Assembly (NCBI GenBank): GCA_900754515.1
Contig: CAAEDD010000197.1
Coordinates: 1 to 58,299, forward strand
From: an uncultured Oscillospiraceae bacterium
Lineage (GTDB): Bacteria > Bacillota > Clostridia > Oscillospirales > Oscillospiraceae
Direction of reading: 5' to 3'
Length of the DNA stretch: 58,299 nucleotides
Position numbers and translations under genes: made by a program. Position 1 is the stretch's first letter, and every line of letters starts with the position of its first letter. The notes beneath the pieces were generated by a model that saw only the letters and a list, made by a program, of their open reading frames with translations, searched no databases and was not told the origin of the DNA. This document shows positions 17,779 through 25,267 of the stretch, one piece after another.

Positions 17779-19323
17779 TCATGTGCGTGCAAGATATCTG
17801 AGGTCTATCATTTCGTTGGGGAAGATCACGAAACCAGATACATCAGATGCACAGCCAAAGGTCTGCTTCTCGTAGTAAAGGACAGCCTGGGGGCAATCGT
17901 CATTGATCTTCTTCTGGATATCGTAGAGTATCTTCTCTCGGACTGCGGAATCAGTGGTCTGGCGCTGTTCAATGAGCCACTCATCTACCTGTGGATCAGA
18001 ATACTGGGTATTATTCATGCCCTTGCCCGTGCCAAAGCAGAGATCCAGAGTGTAGTCCGGGTCACCGGAGGGGCTGCCTTTGCCCAAAAGGAACAGCTGG
18101 GTTTCAGTGCCTTCGGTGGTCATTGTGGAGTAAGCACCCCATTCCACTACCTGCAGCTCAGCGTTAATACCCACTTCAGCCAACATTGACTGACATACCT
18201 CCGCCACCATGCGGTCCATGGGATATCTTCCCTCACAAGTATGGAATACTATGTCCAGTCCATCCTCATATCCAGCCTCTTTAAGCAGTTCCTTGGACTT
18301 TTCAGGATTATAGGTGTAGGGATCCAAATCCTGAGCAGAATATGGGATAACAGTAGACTCTATGCCCGAAGGATACTGGGCGTAACCTTCAAGAACGTGG
18401 TCGATAATGGACTGCTTATCTATGGCATAAGCCACAGCCTGGCGCACTCTTACATCGTCAAAGGGGGCTCTGGATGTGTTCATGCCCAGATAAATGGTAC
18501 GGTAGCCGGTCTCAACCTGGACGGTCACGTTGGGGTCGGACTCAATCTGAGAGATCTGCGCCGCTGCAACAGGGGCAACATCCGCATCTCCGGACTGAAG
18601 CATCATGACCCTTGAGGAGTCTTCAGCCACAAATTTGAATGTAAGATTGTCAATAGTAGATTTTTCTCCCCAGTATCCGTCATACTTGGTCATAACCAAA
18701 GAACTGCCGGGTACCCACTCTTTTATCATCAGCGCACCGGTGCCGCAAGGGTGGAGCGAAATATCCGTGCCATACTCTTCCAGTGCAGTAGGGCTCATCA
18801 TGCTGAGGTTATAATTGGAAATCTGTCCCAGCATGGGGCCATAGGGCTCATCAGTGCTCAAGGCAACTTCATATTCGCTGATGACCTCAACTTTTGTTAT
18901 CATGTCTACAGTGGAAGCTCTCGGTGAGCCCACAGAGGGATCCTGAAGCCGTTCGATATTGTACTTCACAGCTTCAGCATTAAAAGGTGTGCCGTCATGG
19001 AAGGTTACTCCCTCGCGAAGTTTAAAAGTCCAAGTAAGCTCGTCTTCAGAGGTAGTCCAACTCTCAGCTAGCCAAGGCTCAATAGTGGTGCCCACGTTGC
19101 GAACCAAGGTTTCATAAATCTGAACATTGGCTCTAGCAGTATTGACGTCGGTAATAAAATGTACGTCAAAGGTTGTGGGCTCAGTGCCAACAGCAAAGAC
19201 AAAATCGTTGCTTCCTACAGATGCGGCTCCCGAGTCTCCGGAAGGTGTGGAATTTGCGCCGCAGCCTGCCAGCAGTACTGCCATAAGGGCAATTGCAAGC
19301 AATCTTTTCACGGTTTTTTTCAT
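17779..19323 (-). CDS. Peptide ABC transporter substrate-binding lipoprotein, OppA/DppA type
   Basis: This 514-residue family 5 solute-binding protein has a lipoprotein signal peptide (KRLLAIALMAVLLAGC, lipobox LAGC with Cys21), then the family pattern EPTTFDVHF and the core W-x-F-x-L-R-x-G-V-x-F-H-D-G-TPF near residue 100. It is anchored outside the membrane and feeds the OppBCDF-type transporter. It could bind dipeptides, short peptides or nickel-like ligands, but the adjacent M20 dipeptidases favour peptides. Confidence 0.92.
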   Translation of the reverse strand: MKKTVKRLLAIALMAVLLAGCGANSTPSGDSGAASVGSNDFVFAVGTEPTTFDVHFITDVNTARANVQIYETLVRNVGTTIEPWLAESWTTSEDELTWTFKLREGVTFHDGTPFNAEAVKYNIERLQDPSVGSPRASTVDMITKVEVISEYEVALSTDEPYGPMLGQISNYNLSMMSPTALEEYGTDISLHPCGTGALMIKEWVPGSSLVMTKYDGYWGEKSTIDNLTFKFVAEDSSRVMMLQSGDADVAPVAAAQISQIESDPNVTVQVETGYRTIYLGMNTSRAPFDDVRVRQAVAYAIDKQSIIDHVLEGYAQYPSGIESTVIPYSAQDLDPYTYNPEKSKELLKEAGYEDGLDIVFHTCEGRYPMDRMVAEVCQSMLAEVGINAELQVVEWGAYSTMTTEGTETQLFLLGKGSPSGDPDYTLDLCFGTGKGMNNTQYSDPQVDEWLIEQRQTTDSAVREKILYDIQKKINDDCPQAVLYYEKQTFGCASDVSGFVIFPNEMIDLRYLART

Positions 19324-19412
19324 GTTATTTCTCCTTTCTTTTCTTTACAGTTTTCTAAACAGCCTTAATCCGCTGGAAAACTTCATATGTTTGAGTCCGC
19401 CGCTTTGCCGGG

Positions 19413-20045
19413 TCAGTCCATGGCGATTTCTGCAAGAATACGAGCAGCACGCTCAGTATTGAATATATGACAATGGCACTGGGGCATTATCTTTTCTGCT
19501 GCCTGTTCAGCAGTCATCTTTCCTGCTTTTATCTTTCTTACCATGTCTTCCACGAGAGTAAAGGGGATCATTCCATGTCCGCACATAGTAGTCACATCCG
19601 CAACTCTCGAGTCTGCTGGCATCTTCTCTTCCACATTACCCCAGACTCCCAGCGAAGTGTTAACAGTATGAGGCTCCAGTCCAGCCTCCCGGCAGCATTT
19701 GTGCACCGTGTCAAAAAGTCCGGACACCACAATTGATATGCCTAAATCTGCTTCCTTAAGTTCCTTGAGGCAGGCAACCAGATCTTCTTCGCTTCTGAAT
19801 ACGGCATGTGTTACTCCGTTATCTGATACAACTTTCAGTGCCTCATCCACACGCTCCATTGTCAGTGGTCCGTCCATGCCAAGTATCCCTGCATTAACTA
19901 CATTGTGTTTAAGGAATATCTCGCCAATCTTAACTAATTCCTTAGCACAGCCATCACGGTTATACCCCTTTGCGCCTATAGCAAGAATTGGAAAATCATT
20001 TTTGAGGCTATCGACCGAGCCGCTCCGATGTAAAGTATGCGACAT
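19413..20045 (-). CDS. Conserved protein of unknown function, MSHTLHR type (copy 2)
   Basis: This 210-residue paralogue of the protein at 3776-4405 shares the MSHTLHR start, VVSGLFDTVHKCC, the LGVWG segment, TTMCGHGM and C-x-C-x-IFNTERAARIL. The start at 20045 is fixed by the conserved N-terminus and by AAGGAG, which sits in the last codons of the upstream gene 4 bases away. An upstream in-frame ATG at 20078 is unlikely. I know of no function; the co-occurrence with an Fe-S protein in both copies is the only functional hint. Confidence 0.82.
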   Translation of the reverse strand: MSHTLHRSGSVDSLKNDFPILAIGAKGYNRDGCAKELVKIGEIFLKHNVVNAGILGMDGPLTMERVDEALKVVSDNGVTHAVFRSEEDLVACLKELKEADLGISIVVSGLFDTVHKCCREAGLEPHTVNTSLGVWGNVEEKMPADSRVADVTTMCGHGMIPFTLVEDMVRKIKAGKMTAEQAAEKIMPQCHCHIFNTERAARILAEIAMD

Positions 20046-20049
20046 GCTG

Positions 20050-20760
20050 TTACTCCTTTCTAGCCCGTCCAAGTCCAACGCAGGTCTTCCCGTTAGGACG
20101 ACGCTCTATCCCGGCTCGAGCCAAAAGTTTATCCGTTGGTATTTCTCCATCTCTCATGCGGCTTATGACATCCACGCTGAACACAGTGCTCACCTTTTTC
20201 TGTTCTTCCTTCAGGTCCATAAGCAGGCCAGGCAATTCTGACTCATCCAGCATTGCCTCAATAATAAAGGAAAGAGAACGTTCATTTTTAAACTCATCCT
20301 TTACTATGCCGGTATTACCTGGCTCGAAAACTATGGCAGAGGGATTTTCCTGCTCAAGCTGTGCACCGTGAGCGCAGATTACCCTGGCAATGGTTTCCAC
20401 ATCTTTAAAACTGGTGCCGGTTGCCGGCCTTCCCATCTCGCAGGCAAATCCAACTTTTCCCAGAGGAAAACGATTGGTAATATCGTTCGTCTTCATCTCT
20501 TCTGTACCCCGGCCCAGAATACCGGTATTTGGCGATTTCTCCCGGGCGTTGCTGAATATGGCTCTTATCATCCTGGGCATTACCATCGTCTGCTGAACTA
20601 TGGCATCTCTTGGACATACGCCTCCAAATTTACAGTTACCGCATTCAACGCACAAATCCAAGTCTATATATGCCTGCTTATTCTGAATGCTTATTGCCTT
20701 CATACCACAATAAGGTATGCATAGTCCGCAGCCAATGCATTTCCCCTGATCAATAACCAT
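20050..20760 (-). CDS. Two-cluster ferredoxin-domain protein with unknown C-terminal domain (copy 2)
   Basis: This 236-residue paralogue of 4405-5154 has an N-terminal 2[4Fe-4S] domain (CIGCGLCIPYC and CVECGNCKFGGVC). Its C-terminal part shares GRGTEEMKTNDIT, EMGRPATGTSF and a CVGLGRARK end with copy 1. It is the first gene of the minus-strand catabolic locus, divergent from the LysR-type regulator, so it is probably expressed from the LysR-controlled promoter region at 20761-20972. Confidence 0.84.
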   Translation of the reverse strand: MVIDQGKCIGCGLCIPYCGMKAISIQNKQAYIDLDLCVECGNCKFGGVCPRDAIVQQTMVMPRMIRAIFSNAREKSPNTGILGRGTEEMKTNDITNRFPLGKVGFACEMGRPATGTSFKDVETIARVICAHGAQLEQENPSAIVFEPGNTGIVKDEFKNERSLSFIIEAMLDESELPGLLMDLKEEQKKVSTVFSVDVISRMRDGEIPTDKLLARAGIERRPNGKTCVGLGRARKE

Positions 20761-20890
20761 AGTTTCTCCCCTTCCTGTATCAAGTTTTCTGCCGTCGGAA
20801 TCGTTTTTCTTTTTCGCTTTAGGGTACTAAAGCAGTTTCAATAAAGAATCGCGGATCGTACCATATTTATTTATATTCTGAATAATAAAC

Positions 20891-20919
20891 TTGACATTTA
20901 AAAATGTCTAATATATCAT
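20891..20919 (+). promoter_or_regulatory. LysR-gene promoter with inverted repeat
   Basis: TTGACA (20891-20896) and TATCAT (20914-20919) are 17 bases apart, 54 bases before the LysR ATG. The perfect inverted repeat GACATTT-AA-AAATGTC (20893-20908) overlaps the -35. It is a plausible LysR-protein site serving the divergent operon and autoregulation. Confidence 0.6.
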
Positions 20920-20972
20920 CTGATAAACACTATAACTAAAGCTTATGGTTTCCGTGAAAGAAGGGCAAAAAA

Positions 20973-21923
20973 ATGATAACCAAGCTCTATTATTTTATTA
21001 AAGTTGCTCAAACCGGTAATTTGACCCGTGCTGCTCAGGAACTTTTTATTTCTCAGCCGGCCCTCACCATGGCAATAAAAAGGCTGGAAAAAGAACTTGA
21101 TGTTACTTTATTTGAAAGAGAAGGCAATCGCCTCATTCTCTCCCCTTCAGGGAAAAAAATGCTGCCCTATGCGGAAAATCTGTACAACGACTACACTCTG
21201 CTTAAATCCTCCCTCTCCACTCAGAAGAAGCCTCCGCATAGCATAAGGCTTGGAAGTGGAATAAGCCATGCGGCAAAAATTGTTGAGTTTTACATGGATA
21301 AGGTCTACGACGGCAGCATAATACTTCAGCAATATTACGATTACTATGATCTGAGGAATGCTTTGCTTGAACACAAAGTAGATTTTGTTTTCTGTACTCC
21401 ACCTATAGTTGGCCCTGATATTATTTCCAAGGACATTTTTTATGAGCCCATATGTGCTCTCATGAACCCCTCTCACCCTCTAACCAAGCTGGATATTTTG
21501 TCCATTGAAGACTTAACGGCCCATCCGCTGATAACCCTCCCCAAAAATTTCCCTATGCGTGTAGCCATTGACCGGGCTTTTGCCAACGCCAATATCAGGC
21601 CAAGTTATTCAATTGAAGTTGACAGCATAGTTATCTCCACTATGCTCAATCGAGAACAAAGCCGGCTAGTCACGCTCTATCCATTGTCAAGGGCCCGCTC
21701 CGTCCACAGTCTGAGTGGCCTTGCTTACCGTCCGATTTCGGAGCCCTCTTTCAAAAGGGTACTTGGTATCTCCTGGTATAATTCCAGCTCTATTTCCTAT
21801 CTGCTGGAAGACATCGTAAGATCTACGGAGGAGTTCTATGCCACCTCGCCGTTATTTCAAAAATGGGGAAGCTTTCCGGAGGAGGAAGGGATAAACTTCA
21901 TTTTTACTCCATCCAAATCATAA
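20973..21923 (+). CDS. LysR-family transcriptional regulator
   Basis: This 316-residue protein has an N-terminal winged helix-turn-helix (residues 1-60; LTRAAQELFISQPALTMAIK is typical LysR) and a C-terminal periplasmic-binding-protein-like effector domain (about 90-295). Divergence from the 20760-3776 gene set and the shared 212-base intergenic region make it the likely regulator of the peptide/oxoacid locus. The co-inducer is unknown. Confidence 0.93.
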   Translation: MITKLYYFIKVAQTGNLTRAAQELFISQPALTMAIKRLEKELDVTLFEREGNRLILSPSGKKMLPYAENLYNDYTLLKSSLSTQKKPPHSIRLGSGISHAAKIVEFYMDKVYDGSIILQQYYDYYDLRNALLEHKVDFVFCTPPIVGPDIISKDIFYEPICALMNPSHPLTKLDILSIEDLTAHPLITLPKNFPMRVAIDRAFANANIRPSYSIEVDSIVISTMLNREQSRLVTLYPLSRARSVHSLSGLAYRPISEPSFKRVLGISWYNSSSISYLLEDIVRSTEEFYATSPLFQKWGSFPEEEGINFIFTPSKS

Positions 21924-22017
21924 TACTTGATTATAGTAATCTATATAATTCATAAAAATGCTGCTTTAAATGAAAGATTATTGCAGCACATAAGCTTGAC
22001 ACTTTTTATTTTTATAC

Positions 22018-22046
22018 AGAAAAAAGGAGGGCATATAGCCCTCCTT
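22018..22046 (-). terminator. Terminator of the csoR-copA operon
   Basis: A 9-bp perfect stem (22024-22032 with 22038-22046, 5-base loop) is followed by six T on the minus strand. It may also end the convergent LysR transcript, though the plus-strand tail has fewer T. Confidence 0.85.
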
Positions 22047-22098
22047 AGTTATTTACAAGATCTTTTATGGATTTTGATACTATTCTGCTGCTCTCTTT

Positions 22099-22305
22099 TT
22101 ACTCTATACCCAGCACCTTGTAGTCCTGTTTCTCCACGGCGGCCTTCAGGGTTTCGTCAGAGACACCGCTTAGAGTGACGACTGCCGTCCCAGCGGTATG
22201 ACTGACCTCCGCTCTCTCTACTCCGGGTATCTCCTCCAGAGCTTTCTTTACCCTGGCCTCACAGTGGGCACACATCATGCCTTCGATCTTCATGGTTCTT
22301 GTCAT
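22099..22305 (-). CDS. Candidate internally initiated CopZ-like copper chaperone (68 aa)
   Basis: Within copA, in frame, AAGGAGG (22314-22320) lies 8 bases before an ATG at 22305: an ideal ribosome binding site. Initiation here would yield a free 68-residue HMA protein with GMMCAHC at 9-15 and the CopZ fold length, ending at the copA stop. CopZ chaperones pass Cu(I) to CopA and CsoR. The Shine-Dalgarno bases are coded by Lys-Glu-Glu in a flexible linker, where they cost the ATPase nothing. Whether it is used is unproven. Confidence 0.5.
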   Translation of the reverse strand: MTRTMKIEGMMCAHCEARVKKALEEIPGVERAEVSHTAGTAVVTLSGVSDETLKAAVEKQDYKVLGIE

Positions 22306-24597
22306 TTTATTTTCCTCCTTATTTTCTTTCATATGTCTATGCTTTATTTTTTTGTCCCGTCCGGCATCCCGCACATTAAGCAGGTTAAGCCGCAGGGCAT
22401 TGGTAACTACACAGAAGCTGCTGAGACTCATAGCCGCCGCGGCTATCATGGGGCTGAGGCTGATGCCCAGGCCCATCAGGGCTCCGGCCGCCACCGGTAT
22501 ACCCACGCTGTTATAGAAAAAGGCCCAAAACAGGTTCTCGTGGATATTCCTCAAGGTGCCCCGGCTGAGACGTATGGCGGCACACACATCCATAAGGCTC
22601 CCCTTCATCAGCACCACATCGGCAGCGTCCACGGCAATGTCCGCCCCGGCGCCTATGGCTATGCCCACATCCGCCCGCTTAAGAGCCGGGGCATCGTTTA
22701 TGCCGTCGCCCACCATAGCGGTCTTCCCGCTTCGGCATATCTCCCTGATAGCCGCTTCCTTGCCCTCAGGCAGCACCCCGGCTATGACCCGGTCCACCCC
22801 GGCCTGGCGGCCTATGGCCTGGGCGGTGCGCTCGTTGTCACCGGTGAGCATCACCACATTTATTCCCATGGCCTTAAGCTGGCGGACGGCTTCCGGGCTG
22901 TCCGGCTTTATCACATCGGCTACGGCTATTATTCCCATAAGCTTTCCGTCCGAGGCAAAAAACAGAGGCGTTTTTCCCTGGGCGGCAAGAGCCTGGGCCG
23001 TGGATCTGGCTTCGTCGGGCACCTGGGCCCTGGCGGATATAAAGTCCAGATTCCCGCCGGCGGCGCACTTTCCACCGACAACGGCAGTAAGTCCGTTGCC
23101 GGGCAGCGCCTGAAAGTCTGAAGTCTCCCTGAGATTCAGTCCTTCCGTCTGAGAGCGGGAGAGTATGGCCTTTGCCAGTGGGTGTTCGCTTTTCCTCTCC
23201 AGACTGGCGGCAAAGAGCAGCAGTTCCCTCTCATCCGTGCCGTTGGTGGGCAGGATGTCCGTTATCTCCGGAGTGCCGGCGGTGATGGTGCCGGTCTTAT
23301 CCAGCACTACGTTCTCCACCTGTCCGGTCACCTCCAGAGAGCTGGCGGTTTTAAACAGCAACCCCTGCTTTGCACCCAGGCCGCTGCCCACCATAATGGC
23401 CACGGGAGTTGCAAGGCCCAGGGCGCAGGGACAGCTTATCACCAGCACCGAAATTCCCCTTGCCAGTGCAAAGCCTATCCCCTGCCCCAGTGCCAGCCAC
23501 ACTGCAGTGGTTATCAGAGCGATGGCAATAACAGTAGGTACAAATACACCGGAAACCTTATCGGCTACTTTTGCTATAGGCGCCTTGGTGGCGCTGGCAT
23601 CGCTGACCATTTTGATGATCTGGCTGAGAGTGGTGTCCTCTCCTACTCTTGTGGCCCGGCAGCGTATATAGCCCGCCTGGTTCACGGTGGCGGCGGAGAC
23701 CCTGTCTCCCTCGGCCTTGTCCACCGGTATGCTCTCCCCGGTGAGGGCAGACTCATCCACGCTGCTGCTGCCCTCTATTATCACTCCGTCCACCGGAATA
23801 CTCTCGCCGGGTCGAACGGCAAAGATGTCTCCCTTGTTGAGTTCCTCAATGGGCACTTCCCGCTCCAGGCCGTTTTCCACCAGAGTGGCAGTCTTGGGGC
23901 TGAGTTCCATAAGTCCCCTCAGGGCATCCGTAGTCCTGCCCTTACTGCGGGCCTCCAGCATTTTGCCCACAGTAATGAGGGTTAATATCATGGCTGCCGA
24001 CTCGAAGTACAGCTCATGGCGCAGGTGCTGGGCAGCAAGGTCACCCTGGGCACACATTGCAAACATTATATAGCAGCTGTACACAAAGGCCGCTCCGGAG
24101 CCCAGAGCCACCAGGCTATCCATATTGGGCGCTCTGTGGACAAGGCCTTTAAAGCCGCTGATAAAAAACTTCTGGTTTATAACCATTACCGCCACAGTCA
24201 GCAGCAGCTGGCTTAGAGCAAAGGCCAGGGCGCTATCCTCCAGCAGCCTGGGCACCGGCCACCCCCACATACCGTGGCCCATGGAGATATACATCAGCAC
24301 CAGGAGGAAGCCCAGTGAGCTTACAAGGCGGCGCTTTAAAACCGGGGTGTCCCGGTCCTTCAGCTCATCCTCCTGAGCCCGCTTTATTTCCCTGGCTGAG
24401 TCCTTTGGGCTGGCCCCATAGCCCGCAGCCTCCACGGCCCTGATTATCTCATCTTCGCTGGCACTGCCCTCCACGGACATGGAGTTTGTCAGCAGATTTA
24501 CCGCGCATTCACTTACATCCGGCAGCGCAGACACAGCCTTTTCCACCCGTGCCGAGCAGGCGGCACAGCTCATGCCCGTAACGTTATACTGTTTCAT
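22099..24597 (-). CDS. copA: Copper-translocating P1B-type ATPase with an extra C-terminal HMA domain
   Basis: This 832-residue copper exporter has an N-terminal heavy-metal-associated domain (GMSCAAC, residues 8-14), TM helices with the ion-binding CPC motif (ISCPCALGLATP), the phosphorylated Asp in DKTGT, and the ATP-binding GDGINDAPAL. After the last TM pair and a Lys-rich linker, a second HMA domain (EGMMCAHCEARV) ends the protein. CopA normally carries its HMA domains only at the N-terminus, so the C-terminal one looks like a fused copZ. The gene starts 25 bases after csoR and shares its promoter. See the internal start at 22305. Confidence 0.95.
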   Translation of the reverse strand: MKQYNVTGMSCAACSARVEKAVSALPDVSECAVNLLTNSMSVEGSASEDEIIRAVEAAGYGASPKDSAREIKRAQEDELKDRDTPVLKRRLVSSLGFLLVLMYISMGHGMWGWPVPRLLEDSALAFALSQLLLTVAVMVINQKFFISGFKGLVHRAPNMDSLVALGSGAAFVYSCYIMFAMCAQGDLAAQHLRHELYFESAAMILTLITVGKMLEARSKGRTTDALRGLMELSPKTATLVENGLEREVPIEELNKGDIFAVRPGESIPVDGVIIEGSSSVDESALTGESIPVDKAEGDRVSAATVNQAGYIRCRATRVGEDTTLSQIIKMVSDASATKAPIAKVADKVSGVFVPTVIAIALITTAVWLALGQGIGFALARGISVLVISCPCALGLATPVAIMVGSGLGAKQGLLFKTASSLEVTGQVENVVLDKTGTITAGTPEITDILPTNGTDERELLLFAASLERKSEHPLAKAILSRSQTEGLNLRETSDFQALPGNGLTAVVGGKCAAGGNLDFISARAQVPDEARSTAQALAAQGKTPLFFASDGKLMGIIAVADVIKPDSPEAVRQLKAMGINVVMLTGDNERTAQAIGRQAGVDRVIAGVLPEGKEAAIREICRSGKTAMVGDGINDAPALKRADVGIAIGAGADIAVDAADVVLMKGSLMDVCAAIRLSRGTLRNIHENLFWAFFYNSVGIPVAAGALMGLGISLSPMIAAAAMSLSSFCVVTNALRLNLLNVRDAGRDKKIKHRHMKENKEENKMTRTMKIEGMMCAHCEARVKKALEEIPGVERAEVSHTAGTAVVTLSGVSDETLKAAVEKQDYKVLGIE

Positions 24598-24622
24598 ACT
24601 TGCACTTACCTCTAATTTCAGT

Positions 24623-24925
24623 CTATCTCATCAGCTTTTGTAAGGTGGCCACCAATTCCTCTATGGTTTCGTCCTTACCGGCCCGTATATCTTCTGCCAC
24701 GCAGGTACGTATATGCTGGCTCAGCAGCTCCTTGCTGAAGGCGTTGAGAGCCGCCGTGGCCGCCGAGACCTGAGAAAGTATATCCGGGCAGTAGGCACTT
24801 TTTTCCACCATGCCCCTGATACCCCTGATTTGTCCCTCTATACGGTTCAGGCGGTTTATAAGGCTTTTATACTCCTCTTCACTGCGGTATTTTTTCCGCT
24901 CATGGCAGCATTCATGCTCCGGCAT
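24623..24925 (-). CDS. csoR: CsoR-family copper-sensing repressor
   Basis: This 100-residue all-helical repressor has the CsoR copper ligands: Cys in YCPDIL, and His and Cys in LSQHIRTCV. The N-terminal segment MPEHECCHERKKY adds Cys and His residues. I chose ATG 24925 (GGGGGAG 4-5 bases upstream) rather than an upstream ATG at 25015, because the latter would place the promoter and both operators inside the coding region. Cu(I) binding should release the protein from the operators at 24948-24994 and induce copA. Confidence 0.9.
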   Translation of the reverse strand: MPEHECCHERKKYRSEEEYKSLINRLNRIEGQIRGIRGMVEKSAYCPDILSQVSAATAALNAFSKELLSQHIRTCVAEDIRAGKDETIEELVATLQKLMR

Positions 24926-24947
24926 ATTGCTCCCCCTTGTCTTTGAT

Positions 24948-24999
24948 ATATACCCCCCTGGGGTATATTGAGTATATACCCCCTCTGGGTATTTGTCAA
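24948..24999 (-). promoter_or_regulatory. csoR-copA promoter with two CsoR operators
   Basis: On the minus strand TTGACA (24994-24999) and TATACT (24971-24976) are 17 bases apart. One G/C-tract palindrome of the CsoR type (ATACCC...GGGTAT) lies in the spacer (24974-24994). A second, nearly perfect one (24948-24968) covers the start of transcription. Occupancy of either would block the polymerase. Confidence 0.85.
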
Positions 25000-25127
25000 G
25001 ATCTTTTTGCTGCATGCTGATGCATAAACTCTCCCGTTAAATGAATACTTTTTGCAATCGCTGGTTTGTTTATACACAATACCCCACATTGTATGGCAAA
25101 TGTGCTAAATTTCCCACGGAAAAGCGA

Positions 25128-25156
25128 TTGATAATTGTGAAAAGCTGTGCTATAAT
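25128..25156 (+). promoter_or_regulatory. Strong SigA-type promoter of the flavin reductase gene
   Basis: TTGATA (25128-25133) and TATAAT (25151-25156) are separated by exactly 17 bases. The transcript would have a leader of about 105 bases before the ATG at 25268. The 342 bases between csoR and this gene hold only this promoter, the csoR control region and the leader hairpin. Confidence 0.85.
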
Positions 25157-25200
25157 CTTGTCAGATATATGCAGACGGATTGTCTATTTTGTAACGTTCG

Positions 25201-25229
25201 GATGAGCGCCGCGGTGCTTCGGCGTCATC
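25201..25229 (+). other. Leader stem-loop of the flavin reductase mRNA
   Basis: GATGA-CGCCG pairs with CGGCG-TCATC (25201-25211 with 25220-25229, one bulged G, 8-base loop). No T-run follows, so it is not a terminator. A role in mRNA stability or control is possible. Confidence 0.5.
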
Positions 25230-25267
25230 TCCGTTAATAATAAGATAAAATCAGAAAGGAAGATTTT

